This document shows positions 26,001 through 39,388 of a stretch of DNA of 64,000 bases, one piece after another. Location: contig JARWIR010000047.1 in NCBI GenBank assembly GCA_029959085.1, positions 1,736,001-1,800,000 of the forward strand, read 5' to 3'. The stretch's first letter is position 1. Each line of letters begins with the position of its first letter. The notes under the pieces are model-generated. The model was not told where the DNA came from. It saw only the letters and a list, made by a program, of their open reading frames with translations, and ran no database searches. Both the position numbers and the translations under genes were made by a program. Source of the DNA: Nemophila menziesii. Its lineage: Eukaryota > Streptophyta > Magnoliopsida > Boraginales > Hydrophyllaceae.

Positions 26001-27101
26001 TTGTAAGGATTGTCTGATAGAGAAAGCTAAGGCTAAAGAGGGATCTACGCATGAAAAATGCAACAGTCACTTGTTGGGAGATTTTATCAAGGAATGCTGG
26101 TTAAAATGTGGCTGCAACGTTAAGCAATGTAAGAATAGAGTAGTCCAGCAAGACATTTCTCGCAAGTTGCAGGTTATACTCACAAAAAACTATTTTTGAA
26201 TTTAAAAAAAAAACATTTTTTTCACGGAGTAATTGAAATATGATGGTCAACGATCTTATGTGGGATAGAAAATGCACTTTGTCTTCTTGAGATCGGAGGT
26301 TTGGACATATCCATAGACAAGATTATAGAAACATAATACAAAAATAACGTCAGAGGAGGTAGTTGTGGGTGTCGACTTTGAATAGTGTTTGAGGCAATAT
26401 TGTTATTATTTGGGACTATATTTTAAGCCGCGGAGTTAGGGTTTGGTTACAATAATCTATGCAACCCAACCTATTAAAAAGTATTCCAACTATAAAGACA
26501 AAGAGAAAAACATTTTTTAGACCAGTCAAGTTTTGGATTAGTCCAATCCAAAGTCACACTGGCCAAACATTTTTTTAGCCCAACCTATGTTTTATAAAAG
26601 ATATTATAGTTTTTGGGTGGAGCTATATCGTAAAAGGACGAAATTTGGTTACAGAGTAACAATTTAAAATTACCCCAACCTATTTAAAATTAAAAGCCAC
26701 AAGGGCCAAATACTCTAAGAGCACAACATATTTTTTACAACATAATGTCCAAATTTTAAATTAATTATTCGGGATCAACCCCAATAACCACACTAGTCAT
26801 TAAGTTCCCATTTTAAAAAACTAATAATTATATATGCATGTCTTATGGACGGATCAAAATGGTTTTATTTTTGGCTATGATCTTACGTAATTTTAAATAT
26901 AAAATCTAAAATTTTGAAGGGATTTTGTGCGAGCGCTGGTAAAGATACACATTTATTTAAACAATATTTGCAAAAACACAAAACCAAGAAGAAAAAAAGG
27001 GTATGTGAGGATAGAAGGTTTCGAAAAGTAAGTGAAAAAATGAAAACAAATATAAACAAAAATACAATCTTAACGAGAGACCAGTTATATCCTCCAAATA
27101 T
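23001..27101 (+). repeat. Array unit 8 (full length)
   Basis: Full unit of 4101 bp. The open block is at 24316-24567. The SUVR exon at 25920-26199 has an in-frame stop. Its 3' third shares rare variants with unit 9 (ggatctacgcatgaaaaatg, taatacaaaaataacgtca) and with unit 14 (ttacctaataaaaaccatc). Confidence 0.9.
25920..26199 (+). pseudogene. SUVR-type pre-SET exon fragment, unit 8 (stop)
   Basis: The segment for SMNEEP reads TTGCACTAG, which puts an in-frame stop before the zinc-binding part. Downstream are YCKDC-like YCKDCLIE and STHEKCNSHLLGDF. Confidence 0.85.
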
Positions 27102-30100
27102 ATTTATGCTTGTTGTGATCAAAACAGATCTATAAATAAGTGATTTTTGATGAAGAACCGAGTAAGTAAACTAGATACCCAAAGCTGACAAAAATACAAA
27201 CAAGTAAAAGTGACTTCCCATGTGAAAATCGATAAATAGCTCCTTCCCATGAAAATTAAAACTTAATTTCAAAGTGGCTGTTTAGCAAACGAAATTCCTA
27301 GTGGCAAGAGATATATTTGCACCCAAAATGGACTTACAAGAATAACAGGGGACAGAGTAACAAAGACAGATGAATTTGGAGGATTGGCTTATAGTTGAAG
27401 GTTAAGATCATCTTTTCTCGTTCTCTGCGTATGTCGCATTTTCTACTTCATGAACATCATGCACGTCTAACCTGAAAAAATAGAGCATCCTTCTTCTATG
27501 AGTCATGTTTTATTTATTAGAATTTGTTTGTTTAGCTTTAACTTTTCACCAGATAAATATTGAACTGAATATTTAAGCTTTCTTTGTTTTTACTCGCGTG
27601 TTACATTTTTCGAACACAACTCAAATTGACCCAACTTGCTGAATGCAATATTTAATATTATTAAGCAGAATAAGTAAAATGTTGTCCTAGTTAATATTTG
27701 AACTATATTTTTATACGCCCTCCTTCCAACTTTATTTATTCACCTTTTTTCGTGAGGAATGATTAAGAAATTTTTTATTAGCATCTCTATTTGAAATATC
27801 ACTCTTACTCAATAAGTATAAGGTTATATATTGCACTACTCCTTTTAACTAATTAAAAGGTGTCTTTATATTGTAAAATAAAACAAAAACTTATTGAACA
27901 TCCTCTTTTAAAAAGCTGGAGAAAAAAAAGATGGACATGGGGAGTTATAAAATATAATATAAATAGAATTAAATTGTTTTAAAAATTTGAATTTTGAAAT
28001 TTGGGAACTTAATTTTATATTTCTCAATAATAGTGGAAAATAAATATAGTTGCATATAAGATATTATCGCAATCCAATATGTATTTCATTATTGTACAAA
28101 TGGTAAATATATAAATATATGTTTTATCATCCATTGAACAAATATTAAGCAGAGTAACGCTTAACTTAACTAGCTAAAATAACAGGATTTTTATTTTACC
28201 AAATCATGAATTTTCAAACTAGTGAGACAAAAAATATTTCTAAGACTTGTTTTCAACCTTCGTAGTCCTCTTGCCTAATATCTCCTCATAATGTCATTTT
28301 AGATGAGTATGGAATTGTTGAATCATCCATCTATTATAGTTAAATGATAAAGTTGAGTGATTCCAAAATTAAATTAATCTCTAATGAAACCGTTAGTGTT
28401 ATAAATTCTCTAGAGTGTGAGTTTTTACCTCTTAAGCTATATAAGGAGACATGACATTTACTTATATAATCATGGGGTAAATATTTATTTCGGGATGTTT
28501 AACAAGTATAAATACCCCACAAATGACATTACGAATAAATGTGTAGTATTACAACACGCCTATGAGAAATCTGGGATTTCCTCCTACTTTGGGAAGTGTA
28601 CTTATGATTCCAACGAGGCCACCTTTTCATGGAGCTGCCTAGTCACCAAATATGAACTAATCAACTAGATATCCTGTTTAATGAAAAATATTTACCCATA
28701 ACTAATATTAGATTGTTCCTTTAATAATTGAGATTTTTATTAAGCTTGGCCTAATTCTTTTCGAATAAACAAATAAGGGTGGAGAAGCTCTTATGATCAA
28801 TATACATAATTCCTAAATTGTAATATTTACTTATACTTTAAATACATAATTGATTACATGATAAATTTACTCGATCAAGGGATCTTGTGTAAATATTTTT
28901 AATTTATATGAAGTTAGATTAAACTCAGTTTCTGTCAAGAATGCAAATGTCTAAAGAAATTAAAAAAGTAAATTTAAGTCCTATGTCCACAAAAATACAC
29001 TATTTAATAGACCATGATTACTTTTTATATTACATCTTTATTAGAAAATATAAGAATGTAAAATTTATATAAAGATAGTATTAAAAACGTTGAGAATTGT
29101 TTTTATATTATAGATAGCTAAATGATATTTTGCATTTCTTTTTAGGAAGATAGTAAAATAAAGTTGAACATAGAGAGTATTTAAAGTAATTGCATTGACT
29201 GCATATATTAACATTTCAATTAATTTCAACATAAAGATTAACATTAACTGATATCAGTAAGGGATTCATGGTATTATTTAAAATTATTTTATTAATATTT
29301 AGATAGTATATTAACATAATTTATTGTAATATTTGACTTTTATCTAAAAAAGAAAAATCTAAAATGTATAAGAATATCTAATATTTCAAATTCAACAATT
29401 GAATCATATCTTCCTTCTCCACTTGGATGGCTTTTTCTCACAAATTCACCTTATTTTTCATCAAGCATTCATTGAGATTGTCTTCCCTTTGCACCTGATC
29501 TTCTATTTCCAATCACGTTTTCTTCAGATCCAAATGAATTTCTCCCTACCTTAATAAAAAATTCGACTGTTCCGGAGCTGGTTTCTTTCCTTTGGGGTGT
29601 ACCCTTTTCTTGATCCGCAATTCTGAAAAACAAACAAAAACTATAAAATATTTATAAGGCTTGATTTTTTGTCAAAAAAATATATTTAGCATTAGCAAAA
29701 TATTATTGTAAATTAATAAAAAAGAATATTATTGAAATCTTAATTGAAATGTTTCTATTAAACTAAAGGGTTGCTAATTGATATTTGTATCAGAATTATA
29801 TTTGTTAGTTTTCAAAGAAACAAGTGAAACAATGGAAGAAAAGTTTTTGAACTCTTAAGATGACCACATATATTTACCCAATAAAAACAATCAGTTATCC
29901 GTAATTTTATTTAATTAAAGTTATATTAAACAGGTTAAGAATGCAATAGAAGTATTAGAAATATATGGATGGGTCATTCTTGAAAAATATATAAAATTTA
30001 TTAAAATTGATTTTTTTTAGTATAAATGTAAGAAGGAGAGAAGATTTCTTACACAAGTTTATATCCATGAACGAGGAACCTGGGAAGAATTATAAGCACT

Positions 30101-31213
30101 ATTGTAAGGATTGTCCGATAGAGAAAGCTAAGGCTAAAGAGGGATCTACGCATGAAAAATGCAACAGTCACTTGTTGGGAGATTTTATCAAGGAATGCTG
30201 GTTAAAATGTGGCTGCAACGTTAAGCAATGTAAGAATAGAGTAGTCCAGCAAGACATTTCTCGCAAGTTGCAGGTTATACTCACAAAAAACTATTTTTGA
30301 ATTAAAAAAAAAACATTTTTTTCACGGAGTAATTGAAATATGATGGTCAACGATCTTATGTGGGATAGAAAATGCACTTTGTCTTCTTGAGATCGGAGGT
30401 TTGGACATATCCATAGACAAGATTATAGAAACATAATACAAAAATAACGTCAGGGGAGGTAGTTGTGGGTGTCGACTTTGAATAGTGTTTGAGTAACAGA
30501 AGCGGCAATATTGTTATTATTTGGGACTATATTTTAAGCCGCGGAGTTAGGGTTTGGTTACAATAATCTATGCAACCCAACCTATTAAAAAGTATTCCAA
30601 CTATAAAGACAAAGAGAAAAACATTTTTTAGACCAGCCCAAGTTTTGGATTAGTCCAATCCAAAGTCACACTGGCCAAACATTTTTTTAGCCCAACCTAT
30701 GTTTTATAAAAAATATTATAGTTTTTGGGTGGAGCTATATCGTAAAAGGACGAAATTTGGTTACAGCGTAACAATTTAAAATTACCCCAACCTATTTAAA
30801 ATTAAAAGCCACAAGGGCCAAATACTCTAAGAGCACAACATATTTTTTACAACATAATGTCCAAATTTTAAATTAATTATTCGGGATCAACCCCAATAAC
30901 CACACTAGTCATTAAGTTCCCATTTTCAAAAACTAATAATTATATATGCATGTCTTATGGACGGATCAAAATGGTTTTATTTTTGGCTATGATCTTACGT
31001 AATTTTAAATATAAAATCTAAAATTTTGAAGGGATTTTGTGCGAGCGCTGGTAAAGATACACATTTATTTAAACAATATTTGCAAAAACACAAAACCAAG
31101 AAGAAAAAAAGGGTATGTGAGGATAGAAGGTTTCGAAAAGTAAGTGAAAAAATGAAAACAAATATAAACAAAAATACAATCTTAACGAGAGACCAGTTAT
31201 ATCCTCCAAATAT
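27102..31213 (+). repeat. Array unit 9 (full length, mosaic)
   Basis: Full unit of 4112 bp. The open block is at 28417-28668 and the SUVR exon at 30021-30300. The first ~3 kb is nearly identical to units 1 and 10. From about 30082-30145 onward it carries the variants of unit 8, so it looks like an exchange or conversion product. Confidence 0.9.
30021..30300 (+). pseudogene. SUVR-type pre-SET exon fragment, unit 9
   Basis: Open frame. The N-terminal half is as in units 1 and 10 (SINVRRREDF) and the C-terminal half as in unit 8 (STHEKCNSHLLGDF). The exon itself therefore contains the mosaic breakpoint. Confidence 0.86.
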
Positions 31214-34200
31214 ATTTATGCTTGTTGTGATCAAAACAGATCTATAAATAAGTGATTTTTGATGAAGAACCGAGTAAGTAAACTAGATACCCAAAGCTGA
31301 CAAAAATACAAACAAGTAAAAGTGACTTCCCATGTGAAAATCGATGAATAGCTCCTTCCCATGAAAATTAAAACTTAATTTCAAAGTGGCTGTTTAGCAA
31401 ACGAAATTCCTAGTGGCAAGAGATATATTTGCACCCAAAATAGACTTACAAGAATAACCGGGGACAGAGTAACAAAGACAGATGAATTTGGAGGATTGGC
31501 TTATAGTTGAAGGTTAAGATCATCTTTTCTCGTTCTCTGCGTATGTCGCATTTTCTACTTCATGAACATCATGCACGTCTAACCTGAAAAAATAGAGCAT
31601 CCTTCTTCTATGAGTCATGTTTTATTTATTAGAATTTGTTTGTTTAGCTTTAACTTTTCACCAGATAAATATTGAACTGAATATTTAAGCTTTCTTTGTT
31701 TTTACTCGCGTGTTACATTTTTCGAACACAACTCAAATTGACCCAACTTGCTGAATGCAATATTTAATATTATTAAGCAGAATAAGTAAAATGTTGTCCT
31801 AGTTAATATTTGAACTATATTTTTATACGCCCTCCTTCCAACTTTATTTATTCACCTTTTTTCGTGAGGAATGATTAAGAAATTTTTTATTAGCATCTCT
31901 ATTTGAAATATCACTCTTACTCAATAAGTATAAGGTTATATATTGCACTACTCCTTTTAACTAATTAAAAGGTGTCTTTATATTGTAAAATAAAACAAAA
32001 ACTTATTGAACATCCTCTTTTAAAAAGCTGGAGAAAAAAAAGATGGACATGGGGAGTTATAAAATATAATATAAATAGAATTAAATAGTTTTAAAAATTT
32101 GAATTTTGAAATTTGAGAACTTAATTTTATATTTCTCAATAATAGTGGAAAATAAATATAGTTGCATATAAGATATTATCGCAATCCAATATGTATTTCA
32201 TTATTGTACAAATGGTAAATATATAAATATATGTTTTATCATCCATTGAACAAATATTAAACAGAGTAACGCTTAACTTAACTAGCTAAAATAACAGGAT
32301 TTTTATTTTACCAAATCATGAATTTTCAAACTAGTGAGACAAAAAATATTTCTAAGACTTGTTTTCAACCTTCGTAGTCCTCTTGCCTAATATCTCCTCA
32401 TAATGTCATTTTAGATGAGTATGGAATTGTTGAATCATCCATCTATTATAGTTAAATGATAAAGTTGAGTGATTCCAAAATTAAATTAATCTCTAATGAA
32501 ACCGTTAGTGTTATAAATTCTCTAGAGTGTGAGTTTTTACCTCTTAAGCTATATAAGGAGACATGACATTTACTTATATAATCATGGGGTAAATATTTAT
32601 TTCCGGATGTTTAACAAGTATAAATACCCCACAAATGACATTACGAATAAATGTGTAGTATTACAACACGCCTATGAGAAATCTGGGATTTCCTCCTACT
32701 TTGGGAAGTGTACTTATGATTCCAACGAGGCCACCTTTTCATGGAGCTGCCTAGTCACCAAATATGAACTAATCAACTAGATATCCTGTTTAATGAAAAA
32801 TATTTACCCATAACTAATATTAGATTGTTCCTTTAATAATTGAGATTTTTATTAAGCTTGGCCTAATTCTTTTCGAATAAACAAATAAGGGTGGAGAAGC
32901 TCTTATGATCAATATACATAATTCCTAAATTGTAATATTTACTTATACTTTAAATACATAATTGATTACATGATAAATTTACTCGATCAAGGGATCTTGT
33001 GTAAATATTTTTAATTTATATGAAGTTAGATTAAACTCAGTTTCTGTCAAGAATGCAAATGTCTAAAGAAATTAAAAAAGTAAATTTAAGTCCTATGTCC
33101 ACAAAAATACACTATTTAATAGACCATGATTACTTTTTATATTACATCTTTATTAGAAAATATAAGAATGTAAAATTTATATAAAGATAGTATTAAAAAC
33201 GTTGAGAATTGTTTTTATATTATAGATAGCTAAATGATATTTTGCATTTCTTTTTAGGAAGATAGTAAAATAAAGTTGAACATAGAGAGTATTTAAAGTA
33301 ATTGCATTGACTGCATATATTAACATTTCAATTAATTTCAACATAAAGATTAACATTAACTGATATCAGTAAGGGATTCATGGTATTATTTAAAATTATT
33401 TTATTAATATTTAGATAGTATATTAACATAATTTATTGTAATATTTGACTTTTATCTAAAAAAGAAAAATCTAAAATGTATAAGAATATCTAATATTTCA
33501 AATTCAACAATTGAATCATATCTTCCTTCTCCACTTGGATGGTTTTTTCTCACAAATTCACCTTATTTTTCATCAAGCATTCATTGAGATTGTCTTCCCT
33601 TTGCACCTGATCTTCTATTTCCAATCACGTTTTCTTCAGATCCAAATGAATTGCTCCCTACCTTAATCAAAAATTCGACTGTTCCGGAGCTGGTTTCTTT
33701 CCTTTGGGGTGTACCCTTTTCTTGATCCGCAATTCTGAAAAACAAACAAAAACTATAAAATATTTATAAGGCTTGATTTTTTGTCAAAAAAATATATTTA
33801 GCATTAGCAAAATGTTATTGTAAATTAATAAAAAAGAATATTATTGAAATCTTAATTGAAATGTTTCTATTAAACTAAAGGGTTGCTAATTGATATTTGT
33901 ATCAGAATTATATTTGTTAGTTTTCAAAGAAACAAGTGAAACAATGGAAGAAAAGTTTTTGAACTCTTAAGATGACCACATATATTTACCCAATAAAAAC
34001 AATCAGTTATCCGTAATTTTATTTAATTAAAGTTATATTAAACAGGTTAAGAATGCAATAGAAGTATTAGAAATATATGGATGGGTCATTCTTGAAAAAT
34101 ATATAAAATTTATTAAAATTGATTTTTTTTAGTATAAATGTAAGAAGGAGAGAAGATTTCTTACACAAGTTTATATCCATGAACGAGGAACCTGGGAAGA

Positions 34201-35325
34201 ATTATAAGCACTATTGTAAGGATTGTCCGATAGAGAAAGCTAAGGCTAAAGAGGGATCTAAGCCTGAAAAATTCAACGGTCACTTGTTGCGAGATTTTAT
34301 CAAGGAATGCTGGTTAAAATGTGGCTGCAACGTTAAGCAATGTAAGAATAGAGTTGTCCAGCAAGACATTTCTCGCAAGTTGCAGGTTATACTCACAAAA
34401 AACTATTTTTGAGTTAAAAAAACAAACCTTTTTTTCACGGAGTAATTGAAATATGATGGTCAACGATCTTATGTGGGATAGAAAATGCACTTTGTCTTCT
34501 TGAGATCGGAGGTTTGGACATATCCATAGACAAGATTATAGAAACATAATACAGAAATAGCGTCAAGGGAGGTAGTTGTGGGCGTCGACTTTGAATATCT
34601 TTTGAGTAACAGAAGCGGTAATATTGTTATTGTTTGGGACTATATATTAAGTGGCTGAGTTAGGGTTGGGTTACAATAAACTATGCAACCCAACCTATTA
34701 AAAAGTAGTCCAACTAAAAAGACACAGAGACAAACATTTTTTAGACCAGCCCAAGTTTTGGATTAGTCCAATCCAAAGTCACACTGGCCAAACATTTTTT
34801 TAGCCCAACCTATGTTTTATAAGAGATATTATAGTTTTTGGGTGGAGCTATATTGTAAAAGGACGAAATTTGGTTACAGCGTAACAATTTAAAATTACCC
34901 CAACCTATTTAAAATTAAAAGCCACAAGGGCCAAATACTCTAAGAGCACAACATATTTTTTACAACATAATGTCCAAGTTTTAAATTAATTATTCGGGAT
35001 CAACCCCAATAACCACACTAGTCATTAAGTTCCCATTTTCAAAAACTAATAATTATATATGCATGTCTTATGGACGGATCAAAATGGTTTTATTTTTGGC
35101 TATGATCTTACGTAATTTTAAATATAAAATCTAAAATTTTGAAGGGATTTTGTGCGAGCGCTAGTAAAGATACACATTTATTTAAACAATATTTGCAAAA
35201 ACACAAAACCAAGAAGAAAAAAGGGTATGTGAGGATAGAAGGTTTCGAAAAGTAAGTGAAAAAATGAAAACAAATATAAACAAAAATACAATCTTAACGA
35301 GAGACCATTTATATCCTCCAAATAT
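31214..35325 (+). repeat. Array unit 10 (full length)
   Basis: Full unit of 4112 bp. The open block is at 32529-32780 and the SUVR exon at 34133-34412. It is the partner of unit 1 at an offset of 31213 bp and begins the right copy of the higher-order duplication. Confidence 0.92.
34133..34412 (+). pseudogene. SUVR-type pre-SET exon fragment, unit 10
   Basis: Open frame, identical in translation to unit 1 including the Phe in place of the Cys before NGH. This supports a shared recent origin of the two units. Confidence 0.86.
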
Positions 35326-38300
35326 ATTTATGCTTGTTGTGATCAAAACAGATCTATAAATAAGTGATTTTTGATGAAGAACCGAGTAAGTAAACTAGGT
35401 ACCCAAAGCTGACAAAAATACAAACAAGTAAGAGTGACTTCCCATGTGAAAATCGATGAATAGCTCCTTCCCATGAAAATTAAAACTTAATTTCAAAGTG
35501 GCTGTTTAGCAAACGAAATTCCTAGTGGCAAGAGATATATTTGCACCCAAAATGGACTTACAAGAATAGCAGGGGACAGAGTAACAAAGACAGATGAATT
35601 TGGAGGATTGGCTTATAGTTGAAGGTTAAGATCATCTTTTCTCGTTCTCTGCGTATGTCGCATTTTCTACTTCATGAACATCATGCACGTCTAACCTGAA
35701 AAAATAGAGCATCCTTCTTCTATGAGTCATGTTTTATTTATTAGAATTTGTTTGTTTAGCTTTAACTTTTCACCAGATAAATATTGAACTGAATATTTAA
35801 GCTTTCTTTGTTTTTACTCGCGTGTTACATTTTTCGAACACAACTCAAATTGACCCAACTTGCTGAATGCAATATTTAATATTATTAAGCAGAATAAGTA
35901 AAATGTTGTCCTAGTTAATATTTGAACTATATTTTTATACGCCCTCCTTCCAACTTTATTTATTCACCTTTTTTCGTGAGGAATGATTAAGAATTTTTTT
36001 ATTAGCATCTCTATTTGAAATATCACTCTTACTCAATAAGTATAAGGTTATATATTGCACTACTCCTTTTAACTAATTAAAAGGTGTCTTTATATTGTAA
36101 AATAAAACAAAAACTTATTGAACATCCTCTTTTAAAAAGCTGGAGAAAAAAAAGATGGACATGGGGAGTTATAAAATATAATATAAATAGAATTAAATAG
36201 TTTTAAAAATTTGAATTTTGAAATTTGGGAACTTAATTTTATATTTCTCAATAATAGTGGAAAATAAATATAGTTGCATATAAGATATTATCGCAATCCA
36301 ATATGTATTTCATTATTGTACAAATGGTAAATATATAAATATATGTTTTATCATCCATTGAACAAATATTAAACAGAGTAACGCTTAACTTAACTAGCTA
36401 AAATAACAGGATTTTTATTTTACCAAATCATGAATTTTCAAACTAGTGAGACAAAAAATATTTCTAAGACTTGTTTTCAACCTTCGTAGTCCTCTTGCCT
36501 AATATCTCCTCATAATGTCATTTTAGATGAGTATGGAATTGTTGAATCATCCATCTATTATAGTTAAATGATAAAGTTGAGTGATTCCAAAATTAAATTA
36601 ATCTCTAATGAAACCGTTAGTGTTATAAATTCTCTAGAGTGTGAGTTTTTACCTCTTAAGCTATATAAGGAGACATGACATTTACTTATATAATAATGGG
36701 GTAAATATTTATTTCGGGATGTTTTACAAGTATAAATACCCCACAAATGACATTACGAATAAATGTGTAGTATTACAACACGTCTATGAGAAATCTGGGA
36801 TTTCCTCCTACTTTGGGAAGTGTACTTATGATTCCAACGAGGCCACCTTTTCATGGAGCTGCCTAGTCACCAAATATGAACTAATCAACTAGATATCCTG
36901 ATTAATGAAAAATATTTACCCATAACTAATATTAGATTGTTCCTTTAATAATTTAGATTTTTATTAAGCTTGGCCTAATTCTTTTCAAATAAACAAATAA
37001 GGGTGGAGAAGATCTTATGATCAATATACATAATTCCTAAATTGTAATATTTACTTATACTTTAAATACATAATTGATTACATGATAAATTTACTCGATA
37101 AAGGGATCTTGTGTAACTATTTTTAATTTATATGAAGTTAGATTAAACTCAGTTTTTGTCAAGAATGCAAATGTCTAAAGAAATTAAAAAAGTAACTTTA
37201 AGTCCTATGTCCACAAAAATACCCTATTTAAGAGACCATGATTACTTTTTATATTACATCTTTATTAGAAAATATAAGAATGTAAAATTTATATAAAGAT
37301 AGTATTAAAAATTTTGAGAATTATTTTTATATTGTAAATAGATAAATGATATTTTGCATTTCTTCTTAGAAAGATAGTAAAATAAAGTTGAACATAGAGA
37401 GTATTTAAAGTAATTGCATTGAATGCATATATTAAAATTTCAATGAATTTCAACATAAAGATTAACATTAACTGATATCAGTATGGGATTCATGGTATTA
37501 TTTAAAATTATTTTATTAATATTTAGATAGTATATTAACATAATTTATTGTAATATTTGACTTTTATCTAAAAAAGAAAAATCTAAAATGTATAAGAATA
37601 TCTAATATTTCAAATTCAAAAAGTGAATCATTTCTTCCTTCTCCACTTGGATGGCTTTTTCTCACAAATTCCCCTTATTTTTTATCAAGCATTCATTGAT
37701 ATTGTCTTCCCTTTGCACCTGATCTTCTATTTCCAATCACGTTTTCTTCAGATCCAAATGAATTGCTCCCTACCTTAATCAAAAATTCGACTGTGCCAGA
37801 GCTGGTTTCTTTCCTTTGGGGTGTACCCTTTTCTTGATCCGCAATTCTGTAAACAAACAAAAACTATATAATATTTATAAGGCTTGATTTTTTGTCAAAA
37901 AAACATATTTAGCATTAGCAAAATATTATTGTAAATTAATAAAAAAGAATATTATTGAAATCTTAATTGCAATGTTTCTATTAAACAAAAGGGTTGCTAA
38001 TTGATATTTGTATCAGAATTATATTTGTTAGTTTTCAAAGAAACCAGTGAAACAATGGAAGAAAAGTTTTTGAGCTCTTAAGATGTATTTACCCAATAAA
38101 AACAATCAGTTATCCGTAATTTTATTTAATTAAAGTTATATTAAACAGGTTAAGAATGCAATAGAAGTATTAGAAATATATGGATGGGTCTTTCTTGAAA
38201 AATATATAATATTTAGTAAAATTGATTTTTTTAGTATATATGTAAGACGGAGAGAATATTTCTTACACAAGTTTGTATCCATGAACGAGGAACCTGGGAA

Positions 38301-39388
38301 GAATTATAAGCACTATTGTAAGGATTGTCCGATAGAGAAAGCTAAGGCTAAAGAGAGATCTAAGCCTAAAAAATGCAAGGGTCACTTGTTGCGAGATTTT
38401 ATCAAGGAATGTTGGTTAAAATGTGGCTGCAACGTTAAGCAATGTAAGAATAGAGTAGTCCAGCAAGACATTTCTCGCAAGTTGCAGGTTATACTCACAA
38501 AAAACTATTTTATATGATGGTCAACGATCTTATGTGGGATAGAAAATGCACTTTGTCTTCTTGAGATCGGAGGTTTGGACATATCCATAGACAAGATTAT
38601 AGAAACATAATACAGAAATAGCGTCAAGGGAGGTAGTTGTGGGCGTCGACTTTGAATATCTTTTGAGTAACAGAAGCGGTAATATTGTTATTGTTTGGGA
38701 CTATATATTAAGCGGCGGAGTTAGGGTTGGGTTACAATAAACTATGCAACCCAACCTATAAAAAAGTATTACAACTAAAAAGACACAGAGACAAATATTT
38801 TTTAGACCAGCCCAAGTTTTGGATTAGTCCAATCCAAAGTCACACCGGGCAAACATTTTTTTAGCCCAACCTATGTTTTATAAGAGATATTATAGTTTTT
38901 GGGTGGAGCTATATCGTAAAAGGACAAAGTTTAGTTACAGCATAACAATTTAAAATTACCCCAACCTATTTAAAATTAAAAGCCACAAGGGTCAAATACT
39001 CTAAGAGCACAACATATTTTTTACAGCATAATGTCCAAATTTTAAAGTAATTATTCTGGATTAACCCCAATAACCACACTAGTCATTAAGATTCCATTTT
39101 CAAAAAATTATAATTATATATGCATGTCTTATGGACGGATCAAAATGGTTTTATTTTTGGCTATGATCTTACGTAATTTTAAATATAAAATCTAAAATTT
39201 TGAAGGGATTTTGTGCGAGCGCTGGTAAAGATACACATTTATTAAAACAATATTTGCAAAAACACAAAACCAAGAAGAAAAAAAGGGTATGTGAGGATAG
39301 AAGGTTTCGAAAAGTAAGTGGAAAAATGAAAACATATATAAACAAAAATACAATCCTTAACGAGAGACCAGTTATATCCTCCAAATAT
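35326..39388 (+). repeat. Array unit 11 (full length)
   Basis: Unit of 4063 bp. The open block is at 36641-36892 and the SUVR exon at 38235-38517. A deletion of about 45 bp at 38509 joins the end of the exon to tatgatggtcaacg, and gaccacat is missing at about 38084. Confidence 0.9.
38235..38517 (+). pseudogene. SUVR-type pre-SET exon fragment, unit 11
   Basis: Open frame with private changes (REYFLHKF at the start, KERSKPKKCKGH in the middle). The 3' edge is altered by a deletion immediately after the exon. Confidence 0.85.
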
